Part shown: positions 46,891 to 58,701 of the stretch, piece after piece
Position numbering within the stretch: position 1 is the first letter of the stretch
Layout of the letters: each line of letters starts with the position of its first letter
Assembly: GCF_030272615.1 (NCBI RefSeq)
Contig: NC_081415.1
Span: 108,008,406-108,072,405 of the forward strand
Length of the DNA stretch: 64,000 nucleotides
DNA from: Cryptomeria japonica
Taxonomy: Eukaryota; Streptophyta; Pinopsida; Cupressales; Cupressaceae
Direction: 5' to 3'
Made by a program: the position numbers and the translations under genes
The notes under the pieces: generated by a model
What the model was told of the DNA's origin: nothing
Database searches by the model: none
The model's input: the letters and a program-made list of their open reading frames with translations, nothing else

Positions 46891-47679
46891 CTAGTTCTCA
46901 TCAGGAGGGGTGGATACCTCTAACTTGTCTCTCAAGTAGATAAATGTATCTGCAGGCAAAGGCTTAGTGAAAATATTAGTTATTTGTTCCTTTGTAGATA
47001 CATACTCCAGTCTCACCTTCTCTTCACTGATTTGCTCTCTCAAGTAATGATATTTGATTGACACATGCTTATTCTTTGAATGTTGCACTAGATTATTTGA
47101 CATGTTAATAGCACTAGAATTTTCACAATATATGATAGTAGGCTCGTCATAAATAACTCTGATATCCTTCAACATTTTCTTCATCTAGACTACCTGAGTG
47201 CAATTACTAGCAGCAACAATGTACTCAACTTCAGGAGTAGATAAGGACACTAAATCTTGTTTCTTACTAGCCCATGAAACCAACTTCTTACCCAAAAATA
47301 ATGCTCCACCAATAGTTCTCTTTGGGTCATCAACATCACCAGCCCAATCTACATCAATGTAGGAGTATAGCATAAAATCATCTTTCCTCGGATACCATAA
47401 ACCACAATTCATAGTTCCCTTCAAGTATCTAAATATCCTCTTCACACTAGTGACATGACTCTCTTTCAGATCAACTTGATATATAGAAACCATGCACACA
47501 ACATGCATAATGTTTGGCCTAGTCTGAGTAAGATATAGTAGTCCACCAACCATAGATCTATAGAAACTCTGATTAGCTTTAGGAGATTCATCATTCTTAG
47601 ACAATTTACAAATAGTAACCATAGGAGTTCCAACTAGTTTGGAGTCATCTAACCCAAACTTCTTTAGCAATTCCTTCAC
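46891..47679 (-). pseudogene. copia 2 RNase H
   Basis: Contains LKKFGLDDSKLVGTPMV, MVGGLLYLTQTRP, RIFRYLKGTMNCGLWYP, VDWAGDVDDPKRT (catalytic D region), LSTPEVEYIV where STxEAEY is usual, YCENSSAINMSNN, and it ends IFTKPLPADTF...STPPDEN at 46891. One stop near 47185 interrupts it. The AEAE to PEVE change probably weakens the enzyme. Confidence 0.9.
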
Positions 47680-47689
47680 ATACTTAGTT

Positions 47690-48474
47690 TGAGATATGAA
47701 TATACCTTTTTTAGTCTATGAAATCTACAAACCTAAGAAAAATTTCATTTTACCAATCGTAGACATCTCAAATTCTTTCTACATATCATTGGAAAACTTC
47801 TTGCTCAAGTCATCATCACCTCCAAAGATAATATCACCAACAAAGACTTCAACAATCAAGATGTTATCATTTTCTATCTTAAAGTATAGATTATTGTTAG
47901 CAACACCTTTACTAAATCCTAATTTCAACAAATATTTATCTAGTCTACTATACCAGGCTCTAGGGGCTTGTTTCAATCCATAAAGAGCTTTCTTCAATTT
48001 ACATACCATGACTCCATCATCTGATAATAAAAATACATCAGGTTTCTTAATGTAGACTTCTTCCTCAAGATCACCATTCAAAAAGGCATATTTGATCCAT
48101 CTAATATACCTTTAAATATTTATAAGAGGCATAGGCAAGAAATAGTCTAACAACTTCAAGTCTGGCCACCGAAGCAAAAGTCTCCTCATAATCAATTCCT
48201 TCTTTTTGGAGAATCCTTTGCAAACCATCCTAGGTTTATTTTTGACAACTTCATCAACCTCATTCAATTTGTTTTTGAACACCCATTTAGTACCAATAAC
48301 ATTCTTATCATTAGGTCTAGACACAAGTTCCCACGTATTATTATTTTCAATTTGATCTAGTTCTTCTTCCATAGCTCTCATCCAATTTTCATCTTTACAG
48401 GATTCAACAACATCTTTAATTTTAACTTTAGAAATCAAGCATACTTCTTCAGTAGCTAACCTTCTTCTAGTCAT
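47690..48474 (-). pseudogene. copia 2 reverse transcriptase
   Basis: Blocks: MTRRRLATEEVCLISKVK, MEEELDQIENNNTWELV, GTKWVFKNKLNEVDEV, then (after a shift near 48110) MNGDLEEEVYIKKPD, KALYGLKQAPRAWYSRLD, LILIVEVFVGDIIFGG. The active site Y-V-D-D reads F-V-G-D, so the first catalytic Asp is lost. EFEMSTIGKMKFFLGL follows with stops. Confidence 0.9.
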
Positions 48475-48499
48475 TACACCTTTATTCTTATCACCAATA

Positions 48500-49560
48500 A
48501 TCTAAATTTTAGAATGATTCAATCTTACATACCTGGTATTCTTCTAATTGTAGTGATTTTTCAGGTTCCTGCACTTCTTCACCAGTAGCAACAACATCCA
48601 GATTAACTGTCTCTATCGGATCATTTTTCTTAGGCTCTTCAGCTACAACAGTATGTTGTCCACCATCATAACTAAATGCTTTGATCTCTCTTCCAAGGTT
48701 CTAATCCACCTTCACATTTGCACTCTCCACTATCTTTCTCAATCTCTTGTTGTAGCACTAATAGGCTTTTCTCTTTGTATAATATCCCAATAAAATCCAT
48801 TCATCACTTCTAGCATCAAACTTTCCTATATCCTCATCTCTCTAGATATTACATTTTCTACCAAATACTCTAAAATATCTCACAGTAAGAACATGACCAA
48901 ACCATAGCTCATAAGGAGTCTTACCAATATCACCTTTGATGTGAACTCTGTTGAATGAGTAAACAACATTGCTAATAGCTTCTTTTTAGTAGATCTTTAG
49001 AACATTCCCTTCAATCAAAATAGTCCTTGCAACATCCAAGATAGTTATGCTCTTCCTTTCAACAACTCCATTCTATTGAGGGGTTCTAGGAGCATATAAT
49101 TGTCTTATGATCCTATGCTTCTCATAGAATGAGTTGAATTCATCAGAACAAAATTCTCAAATATCAGACACTTCACCTTCAATCCAGACTCAATCTTAAC
49201 CTTTGATTTGAATATCTTGAACTTATCCAATGCTTTTGATTTCTCCTTCAAAAACACAACCCACATCATCCTAGAATAATCATCAATTAGCAACATAAAA
49301 TATCTATCACCTTGCACACTTCTAACATTTATAGGTCCACATAGGTCAGTATGCACAAGATCTAGCAATCCATTTGATGTATACTATTTGCTCCTAAAAT
49401 AAATCCTTGTTTTCTTACCCAACTAAAATTCCTTACATACCAGATTAGCATGCTTGACAATCTTAGGAAGATCTCTAACAATATGTGTAGAACTGATCTT
49501 AATCATTCAATCAAAATTTACATAGCACATTCTCCTATGCCACAACAACCTCTCATCAAT
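48500..49560 (-). pseudogene. copia 2 integrase
   Basis: A pre-integrase trace (LLWHRRMCYVNF near 49540) and core MLDLVHTDLCGPINVRS (first catalytic D at about 49347), LLIDDYSRMMWVVFLKEKS. The SDNGGEF block near 49150 has lost several bases and contains a stop, so the second D/E region is broken. It continues into a decayed C-terminal part to about 48500, including WHLFGHVL-type phrases on the minus strand near 48880. Confidence 0.8.
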
Positions 49561-49739
49561 CTGAGCAAACAAATTGCTTTTCTCACCAGCATTCAAATAA
49601 AAAATATTACGTTTAGTCTTAGTTCCATATGTAATCTCTATACCGAAGGCATTTAAGGTCTTTCATTTTCCATCCTTGAATTGTAGATCATAACTTTTAT
49701 CAACCATTTGTCCAACACTTAAAAGATTATGCTTCAAAC

Positions 49740-49950
49740 CTTCAACTACAAGACATCATCAGTGTTATGCTTACCATCAAAAGAAATATAACCTCTCCCA
49801 TAGATTACACAGGCTTTGTCATCTCCAAATCTAACTATTCCACCATCATACCTTTCTATACTCACAAATTTTCTTTTATCACTGGTCGTATCATGTGAAC
49901 AACCACTGTCAATTACCCATTCATCTTTCTATTCAACTTTAGGAGCTAAA
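49740..49950 (-). pseudogene. copia 2 protease
   Basis: Minus strand reads EWVIDSGCSHDTTSDKRKF (D-S-G active site near 49908) then VRFGDDKACVIYGRGYISF. The typical spacing for copia protease is kept. Stops follow downstream. Confidence 0.8.
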
Positions 49951-50029
49951 GCTTTCTCCTTAATAGTATAGCTAGTGGAATCAATAGGTACAAGTTCATC
50001 TTCCTTAATGGCAAGGAATACAACTTCAT

Positions 50030-51076
50030 CTCCTTATGATTCTTCATCTGTAATACCTTCATCAATAGCATAATAACAATTCTTCTGATTCCTATACTTT
50101 CCATTAGGCTTGTAAGGATTATCATACTTCTCATGCTTTTCATATCTATCATTCTTATCAAACTTATCATGCATGTCATACTTAGTCATTCTCTCCAGGC
50201 ATCTAGAAGCAAAATGTGCTATCTTATTACAAGAGAAACATTTCAAAGGAAACTTTCCATCATACTTACTGACTCCTTTAGGAAATTTTTGGGAAATCAA
50301 TGCTTCAAGTTCATCTAGCTCTCTTTCTTTCTCTTCCATTTCTCTTCTCTCTCTCTCTCATATCTATATATTTTGCACTCATGAGGATAATATTTTTGCT
50401 TATTGAATATAGATGTAGATGCTCTAAATGCAGTCTTAGACTTTCCATCTGATTCTCCAAACTCACTCAGTTCAAATGCAACAATCTTCATAACCAACAT
50501 ATCCCTTGTTACTATAGCCACACTCTGGATCTCATCAATAGTAGCAACCTTATTTTTATAAGCAGGAGGCAAATATCTCAACACCTTAGCAACATTTTCA
50601 TCTTCCTCAATGGTTCCACTGGAACATTTGATACCTAGGACAAGATCATTCACCTTAGCAATGAAAGAGAGTATTCTCTTATCATCTCCCATCTTCAATG
50701 TCTCATATTTTCCTTTAAAACTCCATAACTTAGCAAGCTTCACCTATTTATCAACTTTATATAGAATCTCAAACTTTACCTAGATCTCATGTGCAATATG
50801 AAGTCCTATTACATTTTTCATCTCAGAATCCGTCAGGGAACTAAGAAATGCCTCCTTTATTCTAATATTATATTCAACTTCCTTGATCTCATGAGGAGTA
50901 GATGATCTATTTTGAGGAATAGTATAGGAATTCTTTGTAATCTTCCAATAATCTTCTCCAAGACACTTCAAGTGCACTTCCATTTGGTCCTTCCATATAG
51001 TATAGCTACTCCCATCAAATCTTGGACTGTCCTTCTTAAAGATAACACCTTGAGCTAGCATCCCAGATCTCCTCAA
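50030..51076 (-). pseudogene. copia 2 Gag
   Basis: Starts MRRSGMLAQGVIFKKDSPRF at 51076. Copia Gag blocks: YTIWKDQMEVHLKCLGEDYW, LWSFKGKYETLKMGDDKRIL, LRYLPPAYKNKVATIDEI. A complete CCHC zinc knuckle CFSCNKIAHFASRC lies at 50199-50240. Stops near 50780, 50745 and 50315. A copia 3 homologue lies at 60090. Confidence 0.88.
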
Positions 51077-51103
51077 GTGATTAAGATTCTACTAGAGGAT
51101 CTA

Positions 51104-51117
51104 GCTCTGATACCAAT
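51104..51117 (-). other. Primer-binding site for initiator Met tRNA, copia 2
   Basis: The minus strand reads ATTGGTATCAGAGC directly after the LTR end CTAACA. TGGTATCAGAGC is the usual plant iMet primer site. Confidence 0.92.
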
Positions 51118-52358
51118 TGTTAGCAACAACCAATAAGGAATACTAAGAGGAGGGCTAAATCCATCTTCACTGGATCAACATATTTAACTACAAAAATAGA
51201 TATGATAAATTGCAGTAATAAGACAGATAAGAAAATTGAAAGTACAAAACACAACACAAATATTTTGATGTGGAAAACCCAGTTAAGGGGAAAACCACAG
51301 TGGGAACCTACCGACAGTAAGACAATACTCTGCAGTATAATGTGAAAATATTACAATGGGGAATGCACATGCATTTAGGCACACTGCCTAGACCTCACTA
51401 CTCAAATATAATGGCTCAGAAGGTTACAACCCTCAAGGAAGTCTCATTGAATTAGAAAAATATTTGAACTACAATCCAAAAGAAATGAACTGAAAGAATA
51501 GTATCTCCAAATGCATGATTACAATTTCAATTAAGCACAAATGTCTTCTTTGCAACCTCAATCACAACACTGAAGGATGAATCAATTATTCATACATAAA
51601 CCTCTCTCTAATAATGTAGACATAACATCGACACCCAATTTACATGACAATACCACCTATATATATAAATCATCAACCTTGACAACAAGGTTGGCTAAAC
51701 CCTCAACCCTCAATCACAAATTTACATCACATGGTACAAAGATTAACCTGTGGAATAATATAATGATTTACATAGCATAACATGGACCTAAATCAAATTC
51801 CTAAATGCTCAACTCCATTGCAAATCACACCAAGATCAACCACAACATGCTACACCACCAAGAAAACCGCATAACATGAAAATCATCACTAGTTAATAGA
51901 AACCACCAAAAACTTGCATAGCGATCAATGAGGATCACCAAAACAAATAGGACACAACTAGGAAACACCAAAAATCACATTAGAATCATTAGGAATAGTT
52001 TCACCAGCACCACTTATCAAATCTTCATCTGTCAACATTTGAAAGCTCAATAACACAACCAATCAGCAACTGTCACAAAGAAAGATAACTTGCGGAGAAC
52101 CAAATCACAATCCATCTGAAATGAAGATACACAAGACCATCCCAAGAAATATCCCAAAATCTCATCATAAGATATGATCACACCGAAATATACTGGAGGA
52201 TATATTGAACTCTGCAAAACAGTGATCAAGAAAACAACACTAAAAACAGGATCAAAAGATCTTCCCAATCAGTAATCACTGGAGCAAAACATAGAAATAT
52301 GTTGACATCAATGACAACAAAATATCCTAGTAGCAGCAATGACCAATAGTATCCAACA
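51118..52358 (-). repeat. 5' LTR of copia 2 (right)
   Basis: 1241 bp, TGTTAGCAACAA...GTATCCAACA on the plus strand. The right end abuts AAGTG and the host gag frame. Confidence 0.92.
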
Positions 52359-52363
52359 AAGTG

Positions 52364-54047
52364 TTGGATTTCTAGGTTGACTAAAGGATAAAATCATTTC
52401 ATTTTTCCCATTTTGATATGATCTAAAGAGAGCTTTGCTTCTAGGTTCAAGAGGCTTGAATTGTTCAAACCAAAAATAATCAAGAAAAACATCTCCATGC
52501 CTTAGTGTAGGTTGAAATAGGCTATGATTAACAATTATGATTTCACCCTTATGAGGAAATTTCAAACACTTGTGAATAGTTGAAGTGATCACTTTCATGG
52601 AAGAGAGCTAAGGATGTCCCAACTTCACACAAAATTGCTCAGATGTAGGAATGATCGCAAATTTAACATCTAAGCATTTAGTGCCAACATCAATAAGAAG
52701 TGTTATAGAATCAATAACAAGACAAGAGAAGCCATCAAAAACTTTAACTATCACATCAATATCATTTATATCACTTGACGCAATTACAAAGTTTAAAGAA
52801 ATTCTCTAGTTATCACATTAACCATGCAAGAAGGATCAATAAGGACTCATCTACCGAGTATACCTTTGATTTTTGCACTTATGTATAATGGTCCATTAGG
52901 TGCCTTAATGGTCTCACTAGGATCAAATGTTATGCACAAATCCTTAGCAGGTTCTTGTTGATTTGCAAGGTTCACCATATTATTAGATTCAAGGCCAACA
53001 TCATTGGGAGAGAAAGCAAGATGATCAGTCTCAATCACATTAGTTGAATGGGATGGTAAAGGATCAATGAAAATTTGAAGGTTTTGATTAGGAGGAGATA
53101 CGGATTTCATGGGATAATGGGCTTGCAACATCAAATGTGGGCACATTATACTTGGATTGATTCATTGAAGCTATTTGTTGTTGTAAGGAAGATATTGTTT
53201 GGGAAAGGATATTGATTGTATCTTCAGTAGAAGGATTGAAATTAGACATGTTGGATTGAGAGGGAGGAGTAACATTGTTGAATGAAGGAAGAGGTTGAGA
53301 ACAAGGAGGTGGAACACTATGATAAGTGGGTAATGGAGAAGATTGGGTAGCACATGGAAGACTCATGGGATGAATGAAATAATTGATATTGAAGGAATTT
53401 CCCCCTTAACTAACATTTATAGGTGGTGAATGTGATTGGGTAACAAGGGGAACATGCATGGTTGGAGAAATGAAAGAAGAGGTATTTCCCCCATGACTCA
53501 CATTTGTAGGTATGACATTTTGGCTAAAAGTAGCCATGATGTTTGATGTGAATGTAGGAACACTATTAATGAAAGTTTTCAAAGGAATAGAATGATTAAT
53601 TTAACTAGGAAGTTGTGTATAACCTAGGTTTTCAGTGCACAACTCTTCATAGGCATGATATTATAATCAACCATATGAGCAATACCACACAATATATCCA
53701 CACCATGTTTATCACTTTGAGTCATTCTTTTTAATCTTTTAATCAATGAGAGATCTTCACTATCTGGGTATTCTTGACTCATCCATTGTTGAAGATTGTC
53801 AAATTGATTGTCCATCTTTGCCAATTGGTGAACGGATACTCTAGTTAGTGATTCTTCCTCATTGTGAGAATTATAAAGAGGATAAATGGGAGTATCTGAA
53901 GGATGGGAAGAAGTAGCAATATCTTCATTGAAAAAGCTAGCCAAATTAGGTTCCATTTCATCGGTAATTAAACCTAGGCCAGCCTTAAATTCGACAACTT
54001 CTTCTAATGGGGATACTATAGGTAGGACTAATAGTAGTAAAATTCAT
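52364..54047 (-). pseudogene. gag-protease polyprotein, copy 2, N-terminal part with internal deletion
   Basis: Matches copy 1 from its ATG (54047): MEPNLASFFNEDI, QQWMSQEYPDSEDLSL, the Pro-rich linker, and QQQIASMNQSKYNVPTFDVA. Directly after FDVASPLS (about 53110) it jumps to PPNQNLQIFIDPLPSH. About 1 kb encoding the capsid core and zinc-knuckle-like motif of copy 1 is absent. A protease-side trace GPLYISAKIKGILGR remains near 52850, and KCLKFPHKGEIIIVNHSLF near 52580. Several stops. It ends at the copia 2 insertion. Confidence 0.85.
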
Positions 54048-54648
54048 GCACTAGGGAAAATAAATTGTAATCGAAATCTTTTAGGAATTTGAAATTCAAA
54101 ATTAGGGATTTGATTAAATAACATCTTAATTTTGAAAGGAAGGAGAATCAAAATTAAAATTACGGTTGTCCAAATTTAACCTCTTAATTAAAATTTTGAC
54201 TTTTTGAAATAAATAAATCAATTTAATTTTAAAAATTAGGGTATATGTAGTGAACCACTTAATTTTAAAATTTAAATTGAAAATGGGAATATTGAAATTC
54301 AAATTTGTTTTTGACCTTAAGGTGACCTAAAATCAATAAAATTTCACAAATCTCTTGAATTGTGCAGTAAAATACAGTCAAAACAACCTCTCAAAATTTT
54401 AGTAGAAAAAGTTGGGACCAAGTAGGTAGCAACTTGGTCCGAACACACGGTCCAACCAACTTTTTTCCAAATTTTTGAGGAAGCAAGATATTGTGATTTT
54501 TATGTGAGTTCCAAAAGGATATAGAAATTGGAGATGTTGAAATATGAAAAATTAAGCATTGAAAGTCGAAATAGGACACACTTAGGATGTTTGATAAAAA
54601 GGCTAATTGGAAAGACAACAAAAAGGGTATGCCTAAGGGCCAACTTTT
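54048..54648 (-). other. Leader of copy 2, gag-proximal part with hairpin block
   Basis: AT-rich noncoding. An inverted repeat at 54387-54480 (CCTCTCAAAATTTTAG... pairing with ...AAATTTTTGAGG, apex GGGACC/GGTCC) is the counterpart of the copy 1 hairpins. The other half of the leader is 57228-57759. Confidence 0.7.
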
Positions 54649-54810
54649 TGTTGGCATATGCACACTCCAATGAGACATTGAAGGTGATTGAAGGTTTTGT
54701 CATTGATGGCAACCTTACAATCCTATGGCACCAACAAGGCATTACACTAGCATCAGTAGATCACACTCTACACCGACACTCAGACTACTGCACACTGGCA
54801 CATTGCATTA

Positions 54811-56247
54811 ATGGTTGGAAGAGTCAATGAGGTAACTGAAGAAACAGAAAATGCATGGGATATTTTCTTAGTTGAAAAAGAGAAATAGGAAGAGTACATG
54901 AGCCACAAACCTTTAAAGGTATATTAGAAGGATAAGGACAAGGGTAAAGGAAAATTTGGTGGACCTCCTAGTATCAAAGTAAAAGATAACTTACCCCCAC
55001 CTCCTTTGATCACTCCACCGGTAACAACAACAACTACAGAAGATCAACTGACAGTTGAAAGTATGGATGTAGAGGATGTCAATCCTAATCTTGAAGTCTT
55101 ATACATAGTGGATGTTGATACACAAAAGATCAACATTGTGGTAGATAAAGATACAACCGGTAAGACAAACATGGCTAGTGAGCCACTGGCAACTGATCAA
55201 ACTAATAACACATAAGAGAAATCGATAGATGATAACACATAACAACAGGTAGAGACTCAAAGTGAGACAAAGCAACAAATAGAGAAACAAGAAGAGCAAC
55301 AGGCTCCGAAACAAGTACAAGAAAAGATTCATGAGGAAACAGTGCAACCGGCAACAGGAGAAGTACAAAAACCATTGCTTAAGGAAATGTAAACACAAAC
55401 AGACCTACCAAAGGTCACAACAAGCTTGGTCACTTCCTCCACCAGTGGTATTCAGAATGTTGGTTCCTCATCAGCAGGCTATAAATCAACTAATGTAACA
55501 GAAGTTCTCTTAGATTCAATCAAAAGGATAATAGATTGTAGTTCACAAGCTTATAGGGCTATAGATGACACAATCCCAATTTTGAAGAGGCTTGCTCCTA
55601 ATTGTAACATAGACAATAAAGATTCTTTAAGTCAAATTGACATTTTGTCCAAATACATCACTAAGAACATAGTGACAATTGAGAAAGTAAAGGAAGAGGT
55701 ATTAAAGGATAAGATGGAACTTGAAAAGCAAAAATTCTTTGAAGATCAAATAAAGAAGTGTAGAAGGGAATTGGACACACTTCTACTGGAACTATGCAAT
55801 TTACTGAAAGAGTTCAAAACTTTTTATAAAGACATATGCAAGACAAACCTACTAACAGCTGATATAGATAAGAAAATAAGCAAGGTATAGGATGGAATAA
55901 ATAAACTTGTAGACAATTTTGTTAACTCACCAGATACACTATCAATTTTTGAACAGAAGATAACAAATTTTGAGGATGAGTTACTTAAGTTGGGAAGAGA
56001 AAAGGAGAGAATAGTGGATAAGGCAAAACGTTCGAGACTAAGGCTGAGTCCAAGATTGGATTATCTAGCATTCATGTGGAAGGAAATATCTAAGGCACTT
56101 GTACAGGGACAGAGAACACCGACAAAGCATATGCAACACCTCACTGGTACAGTTCAAAGAATCGAGACAGCAATAAGAGACAGTAAGAAGTTTATGGAGA
56201 GTATAAACTTGATCTTGGCGGATCTATTTCAAATTGTGATCACATAG
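54811..56247 (+). pseudogene. Accessory coiled-coil ORF of a Sirevirus-like element
   Basis: One reading frame of 479 codons, no frameshift, starting MVGRVNEVTEETEN and ending LADLFQIVIT. It is interrupted by six stops (about 54886, 54928, 55213, 55240, 55390, 55888), each explainable as Gln or Trp turned to stop by one transition. The N-terminal third is Lys/Pro/Thr-rich, then Gln/Glu-rich. Residues of about 290-360 (KVKEEVLKDKMELEKQKF onwards) have heptad spacing typical of coiled coil. It lies between pol's former position and the 3' LTR, where Sireviruses such as SIRE1 carry an env-like ORF. No membrane segment or signal peptide is obvious, so an envelope role is not supported. Confidence 0.6.
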
Positions 56248-56459
56248 GTACAAGGTTGAGACTACAACTCTATTGACATCTTGACAACCTTTGTCATTGA
56301 TGCCAAAGGGGGAGTAGTGGTAGGAGAAAATCCAATATCACAGAAATCATATGCTCAGGGGGAGCACACATTTTTGGTAACATATTTTTGGACTTCACAG
56401 TTTTGGATACATTTTTGAATTTTCTCATGAGTGTTGCCATGAATGCCAAAGGGGGAGAT
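56248..56459 (+). other. Polypurine tracts before the 3' LTR
   Basis: CCAAAGGGGGAGTAG (56306-56320), CTCAGGGGGAGCAC (about 56354) and CCAAAGGGGGAGAT (56446-56459). The last abuts the LTR. Confidence 0.75.
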
Positions 56460-57227
56460 TGTTGGCATATGCACACTCCAATGAGACATTGAAGGTGATT
56501 GAAGGTTTTGTCATTGATGCCAACCTTACAATCCTATGGCACCAGCAAGGCATTACATCGGCATTAGCAGATCACACTCTACACTGACACTCAGACTACC
56601 AGCACTGGCATAGAGGCCGACAAGATTTTTGATATATTATATTTTGTTTATTATTGTAAAAAATTTGTAAGCCGACTTGATATCATTTTAAAATGACTTA
56701 TATATATAAGAAGTCATTGTAGGACATTTTGTAGTAAGGAATGGACAAGGAAAAATAATTAGGCAGACCTATTATGCGAAATATAGGTTAAGGGTTTATG
56801 TAAAGAAGCAAAGCAAAAACTAGTACTGAATCTGGCATTTAGATGCTATTGTAAAGCAATACAAGACATTGGATTTGTATAATCCACATTGTAAGTTAGT
56901 GAGACTTCCCATTGAGCAGTGAGCTCTAGGCAATTGGCCTTCCTGCATGTGCAGGCCCCTCTTATAAGTAATATTCTCTTATTGGCTAGTAAGTGAATAT
57001 TGTGGGTCACAAATCCCACCGAGGTTTTTCCCACACCAGGTTTCCTCGTTAAAATAATGTGTTATGGTGTGTTTCTTATGTGGTTGCTTTCATTTTTGTT
57101 TATTGCATTATTTCTTGCATACCAATACACTATTATAATATGCTCTACATGTTTTAAGTTAAGAAATTCTAAATACTAGTTAGATACTGATTCACCCCCC
57201 CTCTCAGTATCTGTGAGAATCCTAACA
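56460..57227 (+). repeat. 3' LTR of the deleted Sirevirus-like element
   Basis: 768 bp with TGTTGGCATATG...ATCCTAACA ends. Contains TATATATAAGAAGTCATTG near 56700 (a TATA-like site) and the C-rich block ATTCACCCCCCC near its end. Confidence 0.88.
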
Positions 57228-57759
57228 TTTTTATGATGTTTAGAAGAAAGACAAGAGGCTTAAGATTTATTTGAATGAATTAAATGCTTAAAGGAAAATT
57301 TGAATTTGCATAAGATTAATTTAATTTTAAAAATTTAAATTTGAAATTTGAATCTTGTAAGGAGGGGAAATGAATTTTGAAAGTAAATCCAAGACTTAAA
57401 TCTAAAATTGAATTCAATATCTAGACAATCCACAATGTCAATTTAAAAATTAGAAATTAGGGTTTTGTGATTTAACCACTTCATTTTTTTTAAATTTTGA
57501 AAATTGAAAGTGTAAATGAATACTTGAATTGCAAAATTTGAAAAGTTCTCATATCTGAAACAAATTAATCCAATTTAGACAAATAACAAACTCGATTTTG
57601 AATCTAAAAATTAGGGTTTTTGTGAATTTAACCTCTAAATATTTGAAAATTGCCAAGAAATTAAGCTTGTAATTAAAAATTTGAATTTTTAATTGCATGC
57701 ATTCAAATCTAAAAATAAAAAATTAGAAGCAAGCATAAGACATGTTAGGTTCACCAAAA
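57228..57759 (-). other. Leader of copy 2, LTR-proximal part
   Basis: AT-rich. Next to the LTR it reads TTTTGGTGAACCTAACATG on the minus strand, the counterpart of TTTTGGTGAACCCGACGTG in copy 1, so the primer-site position is kept but has changed bases. Confidence 0.65.
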
Positions 57760-58701
57760 TGTAAAGTGGAAAATTGGAAACCTTAGCCAATTCGCCACTT
57801 TAGAGGAAAGGTAGGGACTTAACTAAGGTTCAATTCTCACTTAGGAAGGACCTTACATTAAAAAGAGGGGGATGAATCTAATAGATCCAATCCCAAATGA
57901 TGCAAGTATTGAATACTAAGTATATTGGAATCGAATTAACCATCTTGTAAGTTGATCGATTGAATTAAGAGAAAGAGCTAAAAATGGAGATAAAGTATGT
58001 GAAAACAATGAGCTATAGATTCGGGATTTAGTCGTGCACATGGATCTGAGAAGTTTGAGATGATTCAGAGCTACTCTATGAAATATGACAAAATTTGCAT
58101 GGACCATGTGTCCATACAAGAGTACCCTCCTATCGGTCCTCCAAACTTTCTGTGGGTCGAAATGGGTTTTTCCATATTTGCGAATAAAGCTTAATTCCAA
58201 AAGTACAGTTGTGCATCTGTTTCCTGCACACAAAAAGAAAGGGAAATATGATGGGAATAGGGGTTTGTCTTCATATCAAACCCCGATTTTGGAATTAACA
58301 AAGTGGTTGATATAGTGTAAATAAAATGACTGAAAGTAGAAATCCTCCTCTTTGAGGGGATGTTGAATTGACCTCCACTTTGAGGGGATGTTGAATTGAA
58401 TGAAATTGAAGTTTTTATACCTCCTTGTGAAGTTTTGCTTACCTCCACATGGAATTAGGGTTTCATGAACTAGAATGTTGGTCTCTTCTTGAATACTTGA
58501 AATCTTGTCTCTATTGTTACTCAAAATCTTGAAGGAAGACTGAAAATGCTCAATAACTCTTGAATGCTTGAATGTTTGATCTCTTGAATGCTCAGATGAT
58601 TGATTGAATTTTCTTAGATTGTGTGTTATGTCAAATGAGAGGGTAAATCCCTCTTATATACTTTACAGTGGGTTTAATTGACTGATTTTTTGACTTAGGC
58701 C
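57760..58701 (-). repeat. 5' LTR of gag-protease copy 2, cut by copia 3
   Basis: It begins TGTAAAGTGGAAAATTGG, like copy 1's LTR inner end. It shares TCAAACCCCGATTTTGGAATTAAC with the 4600 region and CTGATTTTTTGACTTAGGCC near the cut. The outer third is displaced beyond the copia 3 insertion and out of the window. Confidence 0.8.

Larger units (their letters stand above)
45390..52358 (-). mobile_element. Complete Sirevirus-like Ty1/copia element 2
   Basis: 6969 bp with two LTRs, a Met-tRNA primer site, domain order gag-protease-integrase-RT-RNase H on the minus strand, several polypurine tracts and a perfect 5-bp duplication. Coding parts have stops and shifts. The two LTRs look roughly 85% alike by eye over the first 200 bp, so the insertion is old. 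Confidence 0.93.
54649..57227 (+). mobile_element. Deleted Sirevirus-like copia element with accessory ORF
   Basis: It starts with about 155 bp of LTR (TGTTGGCATATGCACACTCC) nearly identical to the start of the complete 3' LTR at 56460, then jumps into an accessory ORF. Gag, protease, integrase, RT and RNase H are all absent. The 3' end has three polypurine tracts and a full 768-bp LTR ending CCTAACA. Flanks are CTTTT and TTTTT, an imperfect duplication. Confidence 0.8.
44300..58701 (-). mobile_element. gag-protease gypsy-type element, copy 2, with three nested insertions
   Basis: Minus-strand order: partial 5' LTR (57760-58701), leader (57759-57228 and 54648-54048), gag-protease frame (54047-52364, then 45384-44431), then a 3' region. 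The frame is cut by copia 2, the leader by a deleted copia element, and the LTR by copia 3. No 3' LTR was found to the left, so the 3' end is missing or too diverged. It is the host of all three insertions, so older than them and much more decayed than copy 1. Confidence 0.8.

Noticed and set aside
54391-54830. Frames on both strands of 95-100 codons
   Set aside because: They cover a hairpin and an LTR end and have no protein homology I recognise.
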